DNA from: Caldifarciminota bacterium UBA3073 | Lineage (GTDB): Bacteria > Hydrothermota > UBA3073 | Length of the DNA: 9,977 bases | Direction of reading: 5' to 3' | Assembly: GCA_002366725.1 (NCBI GenBank) | Contig: DFBT01000104.1 | Coordinates: forward strand, 4,155-14,131 | Shown: one piece after another, positions 1 to 7,248 of the stretch | How the letters are laid out: the number at the start of each line of letters is the position of its first letter | How positions within the stretch are numbered: position 1 is the stretch's first letter | The notes under the pieces: model-generated | Database searches by the model: none | Told to the model about the DNA's origin: nothing | What the model saw: the letters and a program-made list of their open reading frames with translations, nothing else | Program-made: the position numbers and the translations under genes

Positions 1-93
1 GTCTTTCTTTTTGAATTTTGATTTGTCCATACGGATCTCATACGAGTCTGTGACCTGCGGATAATTTTGCATTTTGATATTTAATTTTTGCAT
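1..93 (-). other. Possible start of a further minus-strand ORF, open at the window edge
   Basis: Downstream of the TonB-like gene an ATG at 93-91 opens a minus-strand frame of 31 codons that reaches base 1 without a stop. The encoded stretch is rich in Lys, Asn and Gln. No ribosome binding site is visible in front of it and the DNA is AT-rich and internally repetitive: TTTTGCATT occurs at 65-73 and again at 86-94. It also runs through one copy of the short repeat described at 25-54. It may simply be intergenic sequence; I recognise no protein family. Confidence 0.15.
25..54 (+). repeat. Intergenic repeat copy A: small hairpin plus 13-bp core
   Basis: The element has GTCC, a 4-nt loop and GGAT (25-36), then a short spacer and the 13-mer ACGAGTCTGTGAC (42-54). 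The same arrangement occurs at 9454-9490, with GTCC-N4-GGAC followed by the identical 13-mer. Both copies are intergenic. A 13-bp match alone could arise by chance in 10 kb, so the claim rests on the shared hairpin-plus-core order and the shared location between genes. Confidence 0.4.
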
Positions 94-104
94 TCTATTA
101 TCAA

Positions 105-1070
105 CTATACTCCCAGTATAAACCTGAATGTGATTCGCCCAACATGGGTAATGGGACAGGATTCCCACCTCCATTTTGCGAGTGTCCGCGTAACCAACTT
201 ATCCCACTCCCCGTATCCCGTGGTGTGGAGAATCAACATTTCCGGCAGTGGTTTACCATCTGGTCCAACCGTGATCTTCACAGTCACCACAGCAGATAGT
301 CCCCTTTGAAGTGCCCAATCGGGATAAGTTGGAAGTGGTTTTTCAATCAATTTTCTCTCGGCAAGGGCTCCAGCTATCTCCACCTCTGTCTCCGGTGCTT
401 TCTTCCCGGGCATACTCTCCATCTCCACTGCAACCTGTTTCTTCTTGAAACCCGCGGCCTCCGCAGATTTCTTCAACTCGGAGATATCAACCTTCTCGAG
501 TTCTATGGTCTTGCCGCCGCTGCCGGGAGAAGTAAAAAGTCCTACCCTCGCATTGAGTTCTTCTTTAGTTCTCGGAAGGGCAATTGTGGGTTCTTCAAGT
601 ATTTCCTCTATCGATTTGCCCTCTGTACCCACGCGCACAAGCTCCACCTCACCACTCGCATAGAGTGGTTCGTAAGAATTAAGGTCGATGGCTGCCTGCA
701 TCTTTGCCAACTCCTGAATCTTGCCGATGTCAATTTTTGCATCGGATGGGGCAACCTCCATGGGTCTCACTATATCCAGTTTCTCCAATTCAGTCTCCAA
801 CTCGGGATTTATCTTTCGGGACTTGAATCTGTTCCGCAGGGCATCCGCAAGACTCTTGGTGGGCTCTGCCTGTTCTATCGGCCTCGGTTGCTCCCTCATT
901 TTTTTCTTCTTTTCTTTTTTTTTCTCTTTCTCTTCTTTTTCTTCGATGAAATCTATCCTGACAAGCCGCGTTCCCGGTTCCCGGACCACCGACTCAACTC
1001 TCACAAAGAGAATCAGGCTGAAATGAATGATACAGGACACGAGAAGAAATTTTGTAAGCCTTACATCCAT
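105..1070 (-). CDS. TonB-family energy-transducing protein
   Basis: Probable inner-membrane-anchored, periplasm-spanning protein that passes ExbB/ExbD motor energy to an outer-membrane partner. Seen: one N-terminal membrane segment (residues about 6-25); a strongly charged Glu/Lys tract (43-59) instead of the usual Pro-Lys/Pro-Glu repeats; a long, probably extended or helical spacer; and a TonB C-terminal domain (about 243-321) with the family's 'P-YP..A...G....V.V.V..DG' pattern, a later 'W....TLAKWRWE' segment and a final beta-strand. The TGA of the ExbD gene lies 6 nt upstream, and AGGGG within the end of exbD is a good ribosome binding site for this ATG. It is the last recognisable gene of the operon. 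Its partner is unknown: no TonB-dependent receptor lies in the window, so 'TonB family' is safer than 'TonB'. Confidence 0.9.
   Translation of the reverse strand: MDVRLTKFLLVSCIIHFSLILFVRVESVVREPGTRLVRIDFIEEKEEKEKKKEKKKKMREQPRPIEQAEPTKSLADALRNRFKSRKINPELETELEKLDIVRPMEVAPSDAKIDIGKIQELAKMQAAIDLNSYEPLYASGEVELVRVGTEGKSIEEILEEPTIALPRTKEELNARVGLFTSPGSGGKTIELEKVDISELKKSAEAAGFKKKQVAVEMESMPGKKAPETEVEIAGALAERKLIEKPLPTYPDWALQRGLSAVVTVKITVGPDGKPLPEMLILHTTGYGEWDKLVTRTLAKWRWESCPITHVGRITFRFILGV
106..120 (-). terminator. Weak hairpin at the tonB stop codon
   Basis: TATACT-CCC-AGTATA is a perfect 6-bp inverted repeat with a 3-nt loop, overlapping the TAG stop of the TonB-like gene. The stem is AT-rich and no U-run follows it on the minus strand, so it is a poor intrinsic terminator; it could instead protect the mRNA 3' end or be chance. 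Confidence 0.2.
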
Positions 1071-1076
1071 AGAATA

Positions 1077-1493
1077 TCACCCCTGCTGTCCCTTCTGGGT
1101 AGTTGCTATTGCTATATCCTCTACCCCGAGGGTCTTTGCAACCTGTATTACCGAAAGTACCGTCCCATGATATACATATCCATCGGCTCTTATCAGAACT
1201 GGTAGACCCGGATTATCGTCTACCACATCTTTCAACAACTCCACATACTCATCCCAGTTGGTCTCGGTCCCCCGGGGGTTATCCGGCCAGGAGATCTCTA
1301 TCCTCTGGTCGGCGGTTATGGTTATCGATATTGCCTCTTTCTCTCTCTCCTCAACGGTATATGCGGGAGGGAGCATCACCTTCAGACTACCCGTCATAGA
1401 TATGACGGGAACGGTCACCATAAGTGTAATGAGTATCGTGAAAGATATATCACACAGCGGTGCCACATTTATGCTTGCCTTTTTTACCTTCAT
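1077..1493 (-). CDS. exbD: ExbD/TolR-family biopolymer transport protein
   Basis: Inner-membrane motor subunit that works with ExbB to couple ion flow to TonB movement. At 138 residues it has the usual ExbD length. Seen: a short basic cytoplasmic N-terminus (MKVKK), the family motif INVAPLCD with the membrane aspartate at D15 (codon GAT), one membrane helix ending in a VP pair (about 16-30), and a periplasmic domain with the conserved 'V.IRAD....Y..V' strand-turn (98-112) and a C-terminal 'DIAIAT' strand. In E. coli ExbD the equivalent Asp25 is essential. It follows the fusion gene after 27 nt and precedes the TonB-like gene by 6 nt. It is likely the proton-competent partner of the fused ExbD half next door, which lacks the Asp. 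Confidence 0.93.
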   Translation of the reverse strand: MKVKKASINVAPLCDISFTILITLMVTVPVISMTGSLKVMLPPAYTVEEREKEAISITITADQRIEISWPDNPRGTETNWDEYVELLKDVVDDNPGLPVLIRADGYVYHGTVLSVIQVAKTLGVEDIAIATTQKGQQG

Positions 1494-1520
1494 AGGCTGC
1501 TAACCTGGTTTCTTGCACAA

Positions 1521-2624
1521 CTATCCTCGTTTTTCCTTTCGCTTCAAGAGGGCGATTTTCACCGCCCCCGCCTGTTTCGCCCTATCTATCATATTCACCA
1601 CATCCTTATGATATACTGTAGAATGCGCAGAGAGCAAAACCATTCTCATCGTACTCCGCAGGAGCAGCTGGTGCATTATATCATTCTGTCTCTTCCTGTC
1701 CTCCGGATTGTCTGTCTTACCGAAAGGTTCTTCATTTATAAAGACAGTTCCATCCTTTGCAATATACACATTGAGTTTTACCTCGGTCCTCTTCTGTCTC
1801 TCCTGTGGTATCTGTGCGCTCGCAAGTGCGGGGGTTGATACTGAGATGTTCGACTGATACATCAACGGAGCAAACATCATAAAGAAGAGAATGAGAAGCA
1901 TGGCCACATTTATACCGGGCATCATCGCGTCCATAGCAGATGATGTCCCTTCTTCCCAGTTGGTACCCCTTTTTGTCCTTCTCACCCTTACGGGTGTTCT
2001 GTCCATTATATTCTCTTCGGAGAGTATAAGTACGAGGTCTCTTGAACCAATGACAAGATTATCTTTATTCGCATCAACATACCCCGATAAGAAACCGTAC
2101 ATAATTGCCGCTGGAACCGCAATAATTATACCTATGGCTGTCGTGAGCAGCGCAACCGCGATGCCAAGCATCATCACCGTCGGTGTACCTCCGCCCGCGA
2201 GTGCCATGGCGGAAAATGCCCTGATTATTCCTATGACTGTGCCGAGGAGCCCAAGTAGCGGGGATATATACGCAATGGTGGACAACATACCCACATGATT
2301 TTCAAGTTTTTTATTTTCGTCTTCGATACTATTATCGAGGGTGTTGTACAGTGCATCTCTGCGAAGGGCACAGTTTCCAAGCCCCGCTTTACATACCCTC
2401 GCAAAGGGATGATCTATCGTATCGACATATTTGAGGGCACCCTCTTTGTCCCCAAGTGTCAAAAATGCCCTTATCTTACCCAGAAATCCCGCATAGTCAA
2501 ATCTCAACCCCCTTAAAATGAAAAGCCTATCGAGTATGGCCCCGAACGAAACGATTGACACCAGGATGAGTACCATTATTATGGGGTTTGTGAGTAGTTC
2601 AAATATGGGTATACCGAGTAACAT
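1521..2624 (-). CDS. ExbB-ExbD fusion protein with Asn in place of the ExbD membrane Asp
   Basis: A motor protein joining an ExbB/TolQ half (1 to about 205) to an ExbD/TolR half (about 232-367). The ExbB half has three membrane segments (about 10-30, 115-140, 153-180), the motif GLLGTV (125-130) and TT at 161-162, positions matching the E. coli ExbB membrane threonines. A basic linker (about 184-231, with RVRRTKR) should be cytoplasmic. A fourth membrane helix follows (237-256), then a periplasmic domain. ExbB ends and ExbD starts in the cytoplasm, so the fusion is topologically sound. In the ExbD helix the motif is PGIN: N239 (codon AAT, bases 1910-1908) occupies the Asp position, and the spacing to the closing Pro (14 residues) equals that in the neighbouring ExbD and in E. 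coli. No acidic residue remains inside this helix. The gene starts 3 nt after the solo exbB. Confidence 0.9.
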   Translation of the reverse strand: MLLGIPIFELLTNPIIMVLILVSIVSFGAILDRLFILRGLRFDYAGFLGKIRAFLTLGDKEGALKYVDTIDHPFARVCKAGLGNCALRRDALYNTLDNSIEDENKKLENHVGMLSTIAYISPLLGLLGTVIGIIRAFSAMALAGGGTPTVMMLGIAVALLTTAIGIIIAVPAAIMYGFLSGYVDANKDNLVIGSRDLVLILSEENIMDRTPVRVRRTKRGTNWEEGTSSAMDAMMPGINVAMLLILFFMMFAPLMYQSNISVSTPALASAQIPQERQKRTEVKLNVYIAKDGTVFINEEPFGKTDNPEDRKRQNDIMHQLLLRSTMRMVLLSAHSTVYHKDVVNMIDRAKQAGAVKIALLKRKEKRG

Positions 2625-2627
2625 ATA

Positions 2628-3251
2628 TTACTTCTTCCCCATCTTGCTCAACATCACCATAAGTTCCTTTGAAGCTATCTCTATTCTCTGCATTATTGAA
2701 TCAACCCTGCCCGAGAATATACTGAATAATATTGCCGAAGGGACGGCAATTATTATACCGAGGGCGGTGGTAAGAAGTGCAACCGCAACACCCGACATCA
2801 TCGCCGTCGGGTCGGTGCCACCGGCACTTGCCATACCAGAGAATGCCTGTATGATACCCACAACTGTTCCAAGGAGCCCAAGGAGGGGGGCAATAAAGGC
2901 AATTGTTGACAGCACTCCTATTCTGGTCTCCATTATTCCCCTCTCCCTCATTTGTGTCTTCTCAAGAGCATCGTAGATATCATCTCTGGAAAGGCTTGCC
3001 ACCTGAAGGCCCCCGCGCAAAACCCTTGTGAGGGGGGAATTATCGTTCTCGCACACCCTTATTGCGGATTCTATATCTTTACTTTCAAGCTTCCTCTCTA
3101 TCTCCCGAAGTACCTTTGCCTCGTCAAAGCGGATCTTTCGCAGATTGGAGAATCTCTCAATTGCCACGACCACCAAGATTGCCGCTGTTAAAAGTAATAC
3201 GATTATCCACGGCGAACGGAGCAATCCCACAAAAGTTGTCCCAGGTAGCAT
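2628..3251 (-). CDS. exbB: ExbB/TolQ/MotA-family proton channel subunit
   Basis: Inner-membrane subunit expected to form the ring around the ExbD helices. 207 residues with three membrane segments (about 14-31, 114-140, 153-180) and the family signature APLLGLLGTVVGIIQAF (121-137), then ALLTTALG (158-165) and an AVP turn (169-171). The region 1 to about 205 aligns without obvious gaps to the ExbB half of the downstream fusion: GLLGTV (125-130) and TT (161-162) have identical numbering. This points to a tandem duplication. The start is supported by a good ribosome binding site, GGGAGG, just upstream of the ATG. It is the only motor gene with a strong Shine-Dalgarno plus a possible internal promoter before it. 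It could supply the extra ExbB copies needed for a ring with more ExbB than ExbD. Confidence 0.94.
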   Translation of the reverse strand: MLPGTTFVGLLRSPWIIVLLLTAAILVVVAIERFSNLRKIRFDEAKVLREIERKLESKDIESAIRVCENDNSPLTRVLRGGLQVASLSRDDIYDALEKTQMRERGIMETRIGVLSTIAFIAPLLGLLGTVVGIIQAFSGMASAGGTDPTAMMSGVAVALLTTALGIIIAVPSAILFSIFSGRVDSIMQRIEIASKELMVMLSKMGKK

Positions 3252-3276
3252 GTTTCCTCCCTACTAAAATCCAGGT

Positions 3277-3307
3277 ATTATAAAAGCTTTAGTCGCAGAA
3301 GTGTCCA
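3277..3307 (-). promoter_or_regulatory. Possible internal promoter in front of exbB
   Basis: In the 57-nt gap after the TPR gene, the minus strand carries TGGACA (3307-3302), a 19-bp spacer and a perfect TATAAT (3282-3277), about 26 bp before the exbB ATG. The spacer is longer than optimal, so this is a weak candidate that could raise motor expression independently of the full-length operon message. Confidence 0.3.
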
Positions 3308-3308
3308 C

Positions 3309-5789
3309 TCATTCTCCAAACTTTGAGATATACTCGTTTGCCTTCTCCTCTTCCCCCATAGCTCGATAGGTCTTTGCCATATATCGCCCCGCCTTGTTGT
3401 ATTCCTCTCCATCGGGATATTCATTCAATACTCTCCTGAATGTCTTTATGGCGTCTTCGTATCTTCCGCTGTTGTAATAAACTACCCCCATGATATTAAG
3501 GACAGAAGGCACCTTGTCACTCTCGGGAAAGTATCTTATAAACTTTTCGATCTCCTCCAGTTGCTTCAGGGGTTGTTTCAACTTGGCGTATGACAGGATT
3601 ATGTAGTACTGAGCATCTTCAGCATGTGGGCTCTCGGGGAAGTTCGTAACTAATTTTCTGAACTCAATAATTGCCCTGGCGAAATCTTCGTCGTTAAAGG
3701 CGGTTCCCGCTTTGGTCCATTGTGCCTCTGCGGCATATTCCGATGTGGGGTACTCGCTTATAAGGACATCGATTGCCTCGGGATTCTCCTGACCCAGCAT
3801 ATAGTATGAGAGCTCTATCTGTTCCCGTGCCGCCTGCGCCTGATTATCGTCTGGATATAGTGATCTGAATTTGTCGTATTCCCTTATGGCGTTGACGAAA
3901 TCCCCCGAGTTGAAATAAGTGGCAGCTAATTGGAACTGCGCCTCCCGAATCAGTTCAGACTCCGGATACTGGTTTATGATCAGTTTGAAATAGCTGATGG
4001 CCTTTTGATACTCTGCCGCCTGTGAATATGTAACGGCGAGGTCAAAGGCGGCATTTGGTGCACTCTTGCATTCGGGATATTTATTTAACACCTTCTCCCA
4101 GCATTCTATGGCATTGGCGTATTTCTGCGTAACAAATAGTGCCTTTCCTCCGTAGTAGTATGCATCTCCAGCAATTGGAGAGTCCGAATATTCATCCCCA
4201 ATACCAAACAGGAAGACCTGGTAGGCGTCGTCATACTTGCCCATATTGAAGCACGCTATACCCCAGCCGTAGAGCGACGCCACGGCGAGAGAAGTATCGG
4301 ATGGGTACCTTTTGAATGCCGATTCAAACATATCTCTGGCTGTCTCGTATCTTCCCTCCGCAAGTATGCACCACGCCTTGCCAACAAATGCGGGTGCCTT
4401 GAGTGAGGTGACTCCTTCATAATTTTGCAGCACGCTTTCGTAGAATGATTTTGCCAGGGGCACTCTGCCCATGTAGTAATAGAGCTCACCCAGGAGCAAC
4501 CTTGCCCTTCCACTCCAAATGTCATTCTTGCCCTCTATCAGGTGCTCAAAGGCACTTGCCACGGATACTCCCTCGGGGTTATTTTTCATGTGGGTATAGA
4601 TGTAGACCATCATTGTGTATGCCGGGATGGCGATCTCGGATATACTATAAAACCTTATTACATCGTGAAATTTCTCTATCGCCTCGATGTATCTGCCCTC
4701 AGAAAGAAATGTTACCCCCACGAGGTAATCCCCCATTCCCGCAAAGGAACCGGTCGGATACATACTCGCTATTTGATTAAATGCTATCAGGGAATTAAGT
4801 GTGTCGCCGAGGGTAATATACGACTTACCATAGTTAAAATTGGCGATGGCGGCAACCCTCAAATCGGGATAACTGGATTTTACCTCTTGATACCTGGCTA
4901 TTGCCTCATTAATTCTACCCACCTTCGTGAGTGCCTCAGCCATCATAAACTGGGAGTGGGCGCCAAGATACCTGTCATCCGAATCTGCGGAATGTTTGAA
5001 GCATTCCAAAGATGCCTCGTAATTGCCCTCGTGGAAATAACAACATCCCAATTTATATCTGGCATACTCCTTTAAATGACTCCGAGGGTACTTCTCAATA
5101 AAGAACTCGTATTTATCAATTGCACCCGCGTAGTCTCTGTTGTAAAATAGGGCATCAGCCATTCCATAGTGACAGTATTCGGCGAGGGGCTCATCCTTGA
5201 AGGCATCGGCAAGCCGTTTGTATATGGCGAGCGCCCCCAGTGGTTTACCGAGATGTGCGAGACACTTTGCCCTGTAGAACAACCCTTCCTTGGTGACGGC
5301 ATCTTTAAAACATTCCATTGCCTCTTCATATTTGCCCTCAAAATATAGCAATATTCCTCTACCGGACAGTATCCTCTTATCCTCGGAGTAACCCGGAAAG
5401 GCATCTATCTTCTTTACCAGATATTCCTCCGCCCTCTTTGTATCTCCCCTTGCAAGATATGCCATTCCACAGGCATATATAGCCTCCGGAACAATGTACG
5501 ACTCGGCGTATTTATCAATTATATCCCTGAACGCATAAATCGCCTTATTATATTCACCGAGGTTGTAATGGCACTCCCCAATTCGATAAAGGGCTTCTGG
5601 GGCGGTCTCCTCAAATCCCGTAAGTTTTCTATATCCCTCTATCGCCTTTTCATACTGACGATGGGCAAAGAGTACCTCTACTTCTTCAAGCCCCTCAACG
5701 GGTGACTTCAACGCCCGTGGATATAGAGGTTGGAATATAAATACGAGCATGAGGAGGCATATCATACAGTATCTTCGTAGTTCATTCAT
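3309..5789 (-). CDS. Large secreted tetratricopeptide-repeat protein
   Basis: 826 residues. A signal peptide or membrane anchor (about 1-25: an n-region with RR, then a hydrophobic core ending near PLYPRA) precedes about 20-22 consecutive TPR-type helical pairs from about residue 30 to the C-terminus. Repeated hallmarks are 'G.......G.Y..AI..F..I...YP.S', e.g. GECHYNLGEYNKAIYAF near 71-87 and VVYYNSGRYEDAIKTFRRVL near the end. The repeats of the last third resemble the CpoB/YbgF and BamD class of periplasmic TPRs. No enzyme domain is visible. The most likely role is a periplasmic scaffold between inner-membrane motor and outer membrane, consistent with its place between the PorV-like gene and exbB. 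No good ribosome binding site precedes the ATG; a second Met at residue 9 would still leave a usable signal, so the exact start is uncertain. Confidence 0.88.
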   Translation of the reverse strand: MNELRRYCMICLLMLVFIFQPLYPRALKSPVEGLEEVEVLFAHRQYEKAIEGYRKLTGFEETAPEALYRIGECHYNLGEYNKAIYAFRDIIDKYAESYIVPEAIYACGMAYLARGDTKRAEEYLVKKIDAFPGYSEDKRILSGRGILLYFEGKYEEAMECFKDAVTKEGLFYRAKCLAHLGKPLGALAIYKRLADAFKDEPLAEYCHYGMADALFYNRDYAGAIDKYEFFIEKYPRSHLKEYARYKLGCCYFHEGNYEASLECFKHSADSDDRYLGAHSQFMMAEALTKVGRINEAIARYQEVKSSYPDLRVAAIANFNYGKSYITLGDTLNSLIAFNQIASMYPTGSFAGMGDYLVGVTFLSEGRYIEAIEKFHDVIRFYSISEIAIPAYTMMVYIYTHMKNNPEGVSVASAFEHLIEGKNDIWSGRARLLLGELYYYMGRVPLAKSFYESVLQNYEGVTSLKAPAFVGKAWCILAEGRYETARDMFESAFKRYPSDTSLAVASLYGWGIACFNMGKYDDAYQVFLFGIGDEYSDSPIAGDAYYYGGKALFVTQKYANAIECWEKVLNKYPECKSAPNAAFDLAVTYSQAAEYQKAISYFKLIINQYPESELIREAQFQLAATYFNSGDFVNAIREYDKFRSLYPDDNQAQAAREQIELSYYMLGQENPEAIDVLISEYPTSEYAAEAQWTKAGTAFNDEDFARAIIEFRKLVTNFPESPHAEDAQYYIILSYAKLKQPLKQLEEIEKFIRYFPESDKVPSVLNIMGVVYYNSGRYEDAIKTFRRVLNEYPDGEEYNKAGRYMAKTYRAMGEEEKANEYISKFGE

Positions 5790-5843
5790 ATTTTAGGGAG
5801 TGTCCTTACGATATTAACACTACAAGAAGGGCATAGAGCCCAC

Positions 5844-7238
5844 CTATTCTTGCTCTTTTGAGGATGTATCTTCCTTTCCCTCTACAGGTGGGGTCTCTTG
5901 CTTCGGGGGCTTGGCTTCCTCTCGTATCTCTTCTTTTATGAGATCGGGTTTTTCACCCATTGGGGTCATTATTATTGTACCCTTTGGTCCTATTGTTTTG
6001 AGCGTGACAAACGCGTTCTCACACTCATAGACCCTATCGGTTTTCTCTTCAAATACCCTGTATTGAAAGTTGTAGTCACCGTCCTCAACAAAGATCCCGT
6101 TGTCATCTTTACCATCCCAGGCAATCCTATAGGGAGGTGGACCGTACGCCCCCATTCTTCGAACGGTGGTTCCATATTTATCTTTTATTAAAACCTCCCA
6201 TTTTTTTACCTCTCCCCTTACATTGGCCTCGAGAACCAGCCATGCAAGATTGTCTTCGCTCTCACTCTTTGGTGAAAACATAACTCTTGGCGTGTGTGCC
6301 CTTACCCTGTATCCCCCAAATTCAAAAGATATTGAGATATTGTGGGCGGGAGAGAGTAAGGAGGCAGATTCGTAGTGGTAAGCGCCCGAGTAATCTATGT
6401 TCAGGGTATACCTGTCCATATCCTTCTTAATTCCAATCCCGTAAGTTAATACATATTGGTCTATTCCACCTCTCACTGCCATCGAATAAAACGGTCTGTA
6501 TTCAATTCCCAAACGAAAAAGAGGGTCTTTGTATTCGGAGACAAGGACATCACCACAGATAGTAAATGTATTCAGATATGGATGCATAGACAATCCCATT
6601 CGCGCCGACATCGGGGCAGATTGATATCTGCTATCGAGTGTCCAGCTGGGTCCCAAAAGGTTCTGACCCGATATACCAAAAGAAAACTTACCGGAGGGGA
6701 ACAGAAGTAAACCGAGGTCGAAGCCCTGTCCAAGCCCCGACTCGTTAGCCATTACCTCGTAAAGTATCTTGTAAGAAATGCCCATGGATAACCAATCCCA
6801 GATGTTGCGGGCATATGTTAACATGGGAGCAATATTCGTATAGGTAAATGTGCCGCTGGGTTGGGGTACCCCGGCAGGATAGTAATCGATCTTCCCCGAA
6901 TGCATTGCGAGGAGAAGAAAACCAAAACTGCCAATTTCACTCGTGGGGAGGGCGTAATTTATTGCCTCCATTGACAGGTCACTTCCGGCAAACATTATAG
7001 AATGCATCAATGTGAGCTCATGCATCTCAATCTGGACCAGCCCCGCCGGGTTGAAATACACCGCGGATGCCTCATCTGCGAGTCCTGTCATCGCCCCCGC
7101 CATTGCAAGACTTCTCCCACTGGGACCCCAGGAGACGAAAATGTCCCCCGGTAATCCTCCGCCCACCGACGCAGAAAGCGCAATGGGTAAAGCCGTGAGA
7201 AGTAGAGCAATGTATTTTTTAAGAGAATGTCTTAACAT
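5844..7238 (-). CDS. PorV/PorQ-family outer-membrane protein with FlgD-like C-terminal domain
   Basis: 464 residues. A signal peptide (about 1-23) precedes the PorV/PorQ N-terminal signature: GRSLAMAGA (41-49), 'LADEASAVYFNPAGL' (53-67, including NPAG at 63-66) and alternating hydrophobic strands to about 310, as expected for a FadL-type beta-barrel. In Bacteroidetes, PorV collects type IX substrates at the outer membrane. A second domain follows (about 332-415) with the FlgD Ig-like pattern 'AWDGKDDNG....DGDY.FQY' (373-394), and then a Lys/Glu/Pro-rich tail (about 428-464) likely to be disordered. The barrel should be exported; whether the added domain lies outside or in the periplasm is not clear. 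It starts 10 nt after the preceding gene's stop and has no strong ribosome binding site, so translational coupling is plausible. Confidence 0.82.
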   Translation of the reverse strand: MLRHSLKKYIALLLTALPIALSASVGGGLPGDIFVSWGPSGRSLAMAGAMTGLADEASAVYFNPAGLVQIEMHELTLMHSIMFAGSDLSMEAINYALPTSEIGSFGFLLLAMHSGKIDYYPAGVPQPSGTFTYTNIAPMLTYARNIWDWLSMGISYKILYEVMANESGLGQGFDLGLLLFPSGKFSFGISGQNLLGPSWTLDSRYQSAPMSARMGLSMHPYLNTFTICGDVLVSEYKDPLFRLGIEYRPFYSMAVRGGIDQYVLTYGIGIKKDMDRYTLNIDYSGAYHYESASLLSPAHNISISFEFGGYRVRAHTPRVMFSPKSESEDNLAWLVLEANVRGEVKKWEVLIKDKYGTTVRRMGAYGPPPYRIAWDGKDDNGIFVEDGDYNFQYRVFEEKTDRVYECENAFVTLKTIGPKGTIIMTPMGEKPDLIKEEIREEAKPPKQETPPVEGKEDTSSKEQE

Positions 7239-7248
7239 GGTAAATTCA

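Noticed and set aside
306..1205. A 299-codon plus-strand ORF opposite the TonB-like and ExbD genes
   Set aside because: It is antisense to two genes with clear domains, has runs of Phe/Leu arising from the polypurine tract of the other strand, and has no ribosome binding site or family resemblance.
105..3251. A Tol-Pal system instead of an ExbB/ExbD/TonB set
   Set aside because: No TolB or Pal gene follows and the last protein has a TonB-type C-terminal domain; the TPR protein resembles CpoB/YbgF only in being a periplasmic TPR.
4542..5075. A 177-codon plus-strand ORF inside the TPR gene
   Set aside because: The opposite strand encodes continuous TPR units through the whole stretch; this frame has no repeat pattern, signal or start site.
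3309..5789. Direct repeats in the TPR gene as a CRISPR or DNA repeat array
   Set aside because: The periodicity is at the protein level (degenerate 34-38 residue units); the DNA is not repeated with constant spacers.
5829..5841. GGGC-ATAGA-GCCC hairpin between the PorV-like and TPR genes as a terminator
   Set aside because: Only a 4-bp stem and no U-run after it on the minus strand; the downstream gene has no visible promoter of its own, so read-through is more likely.
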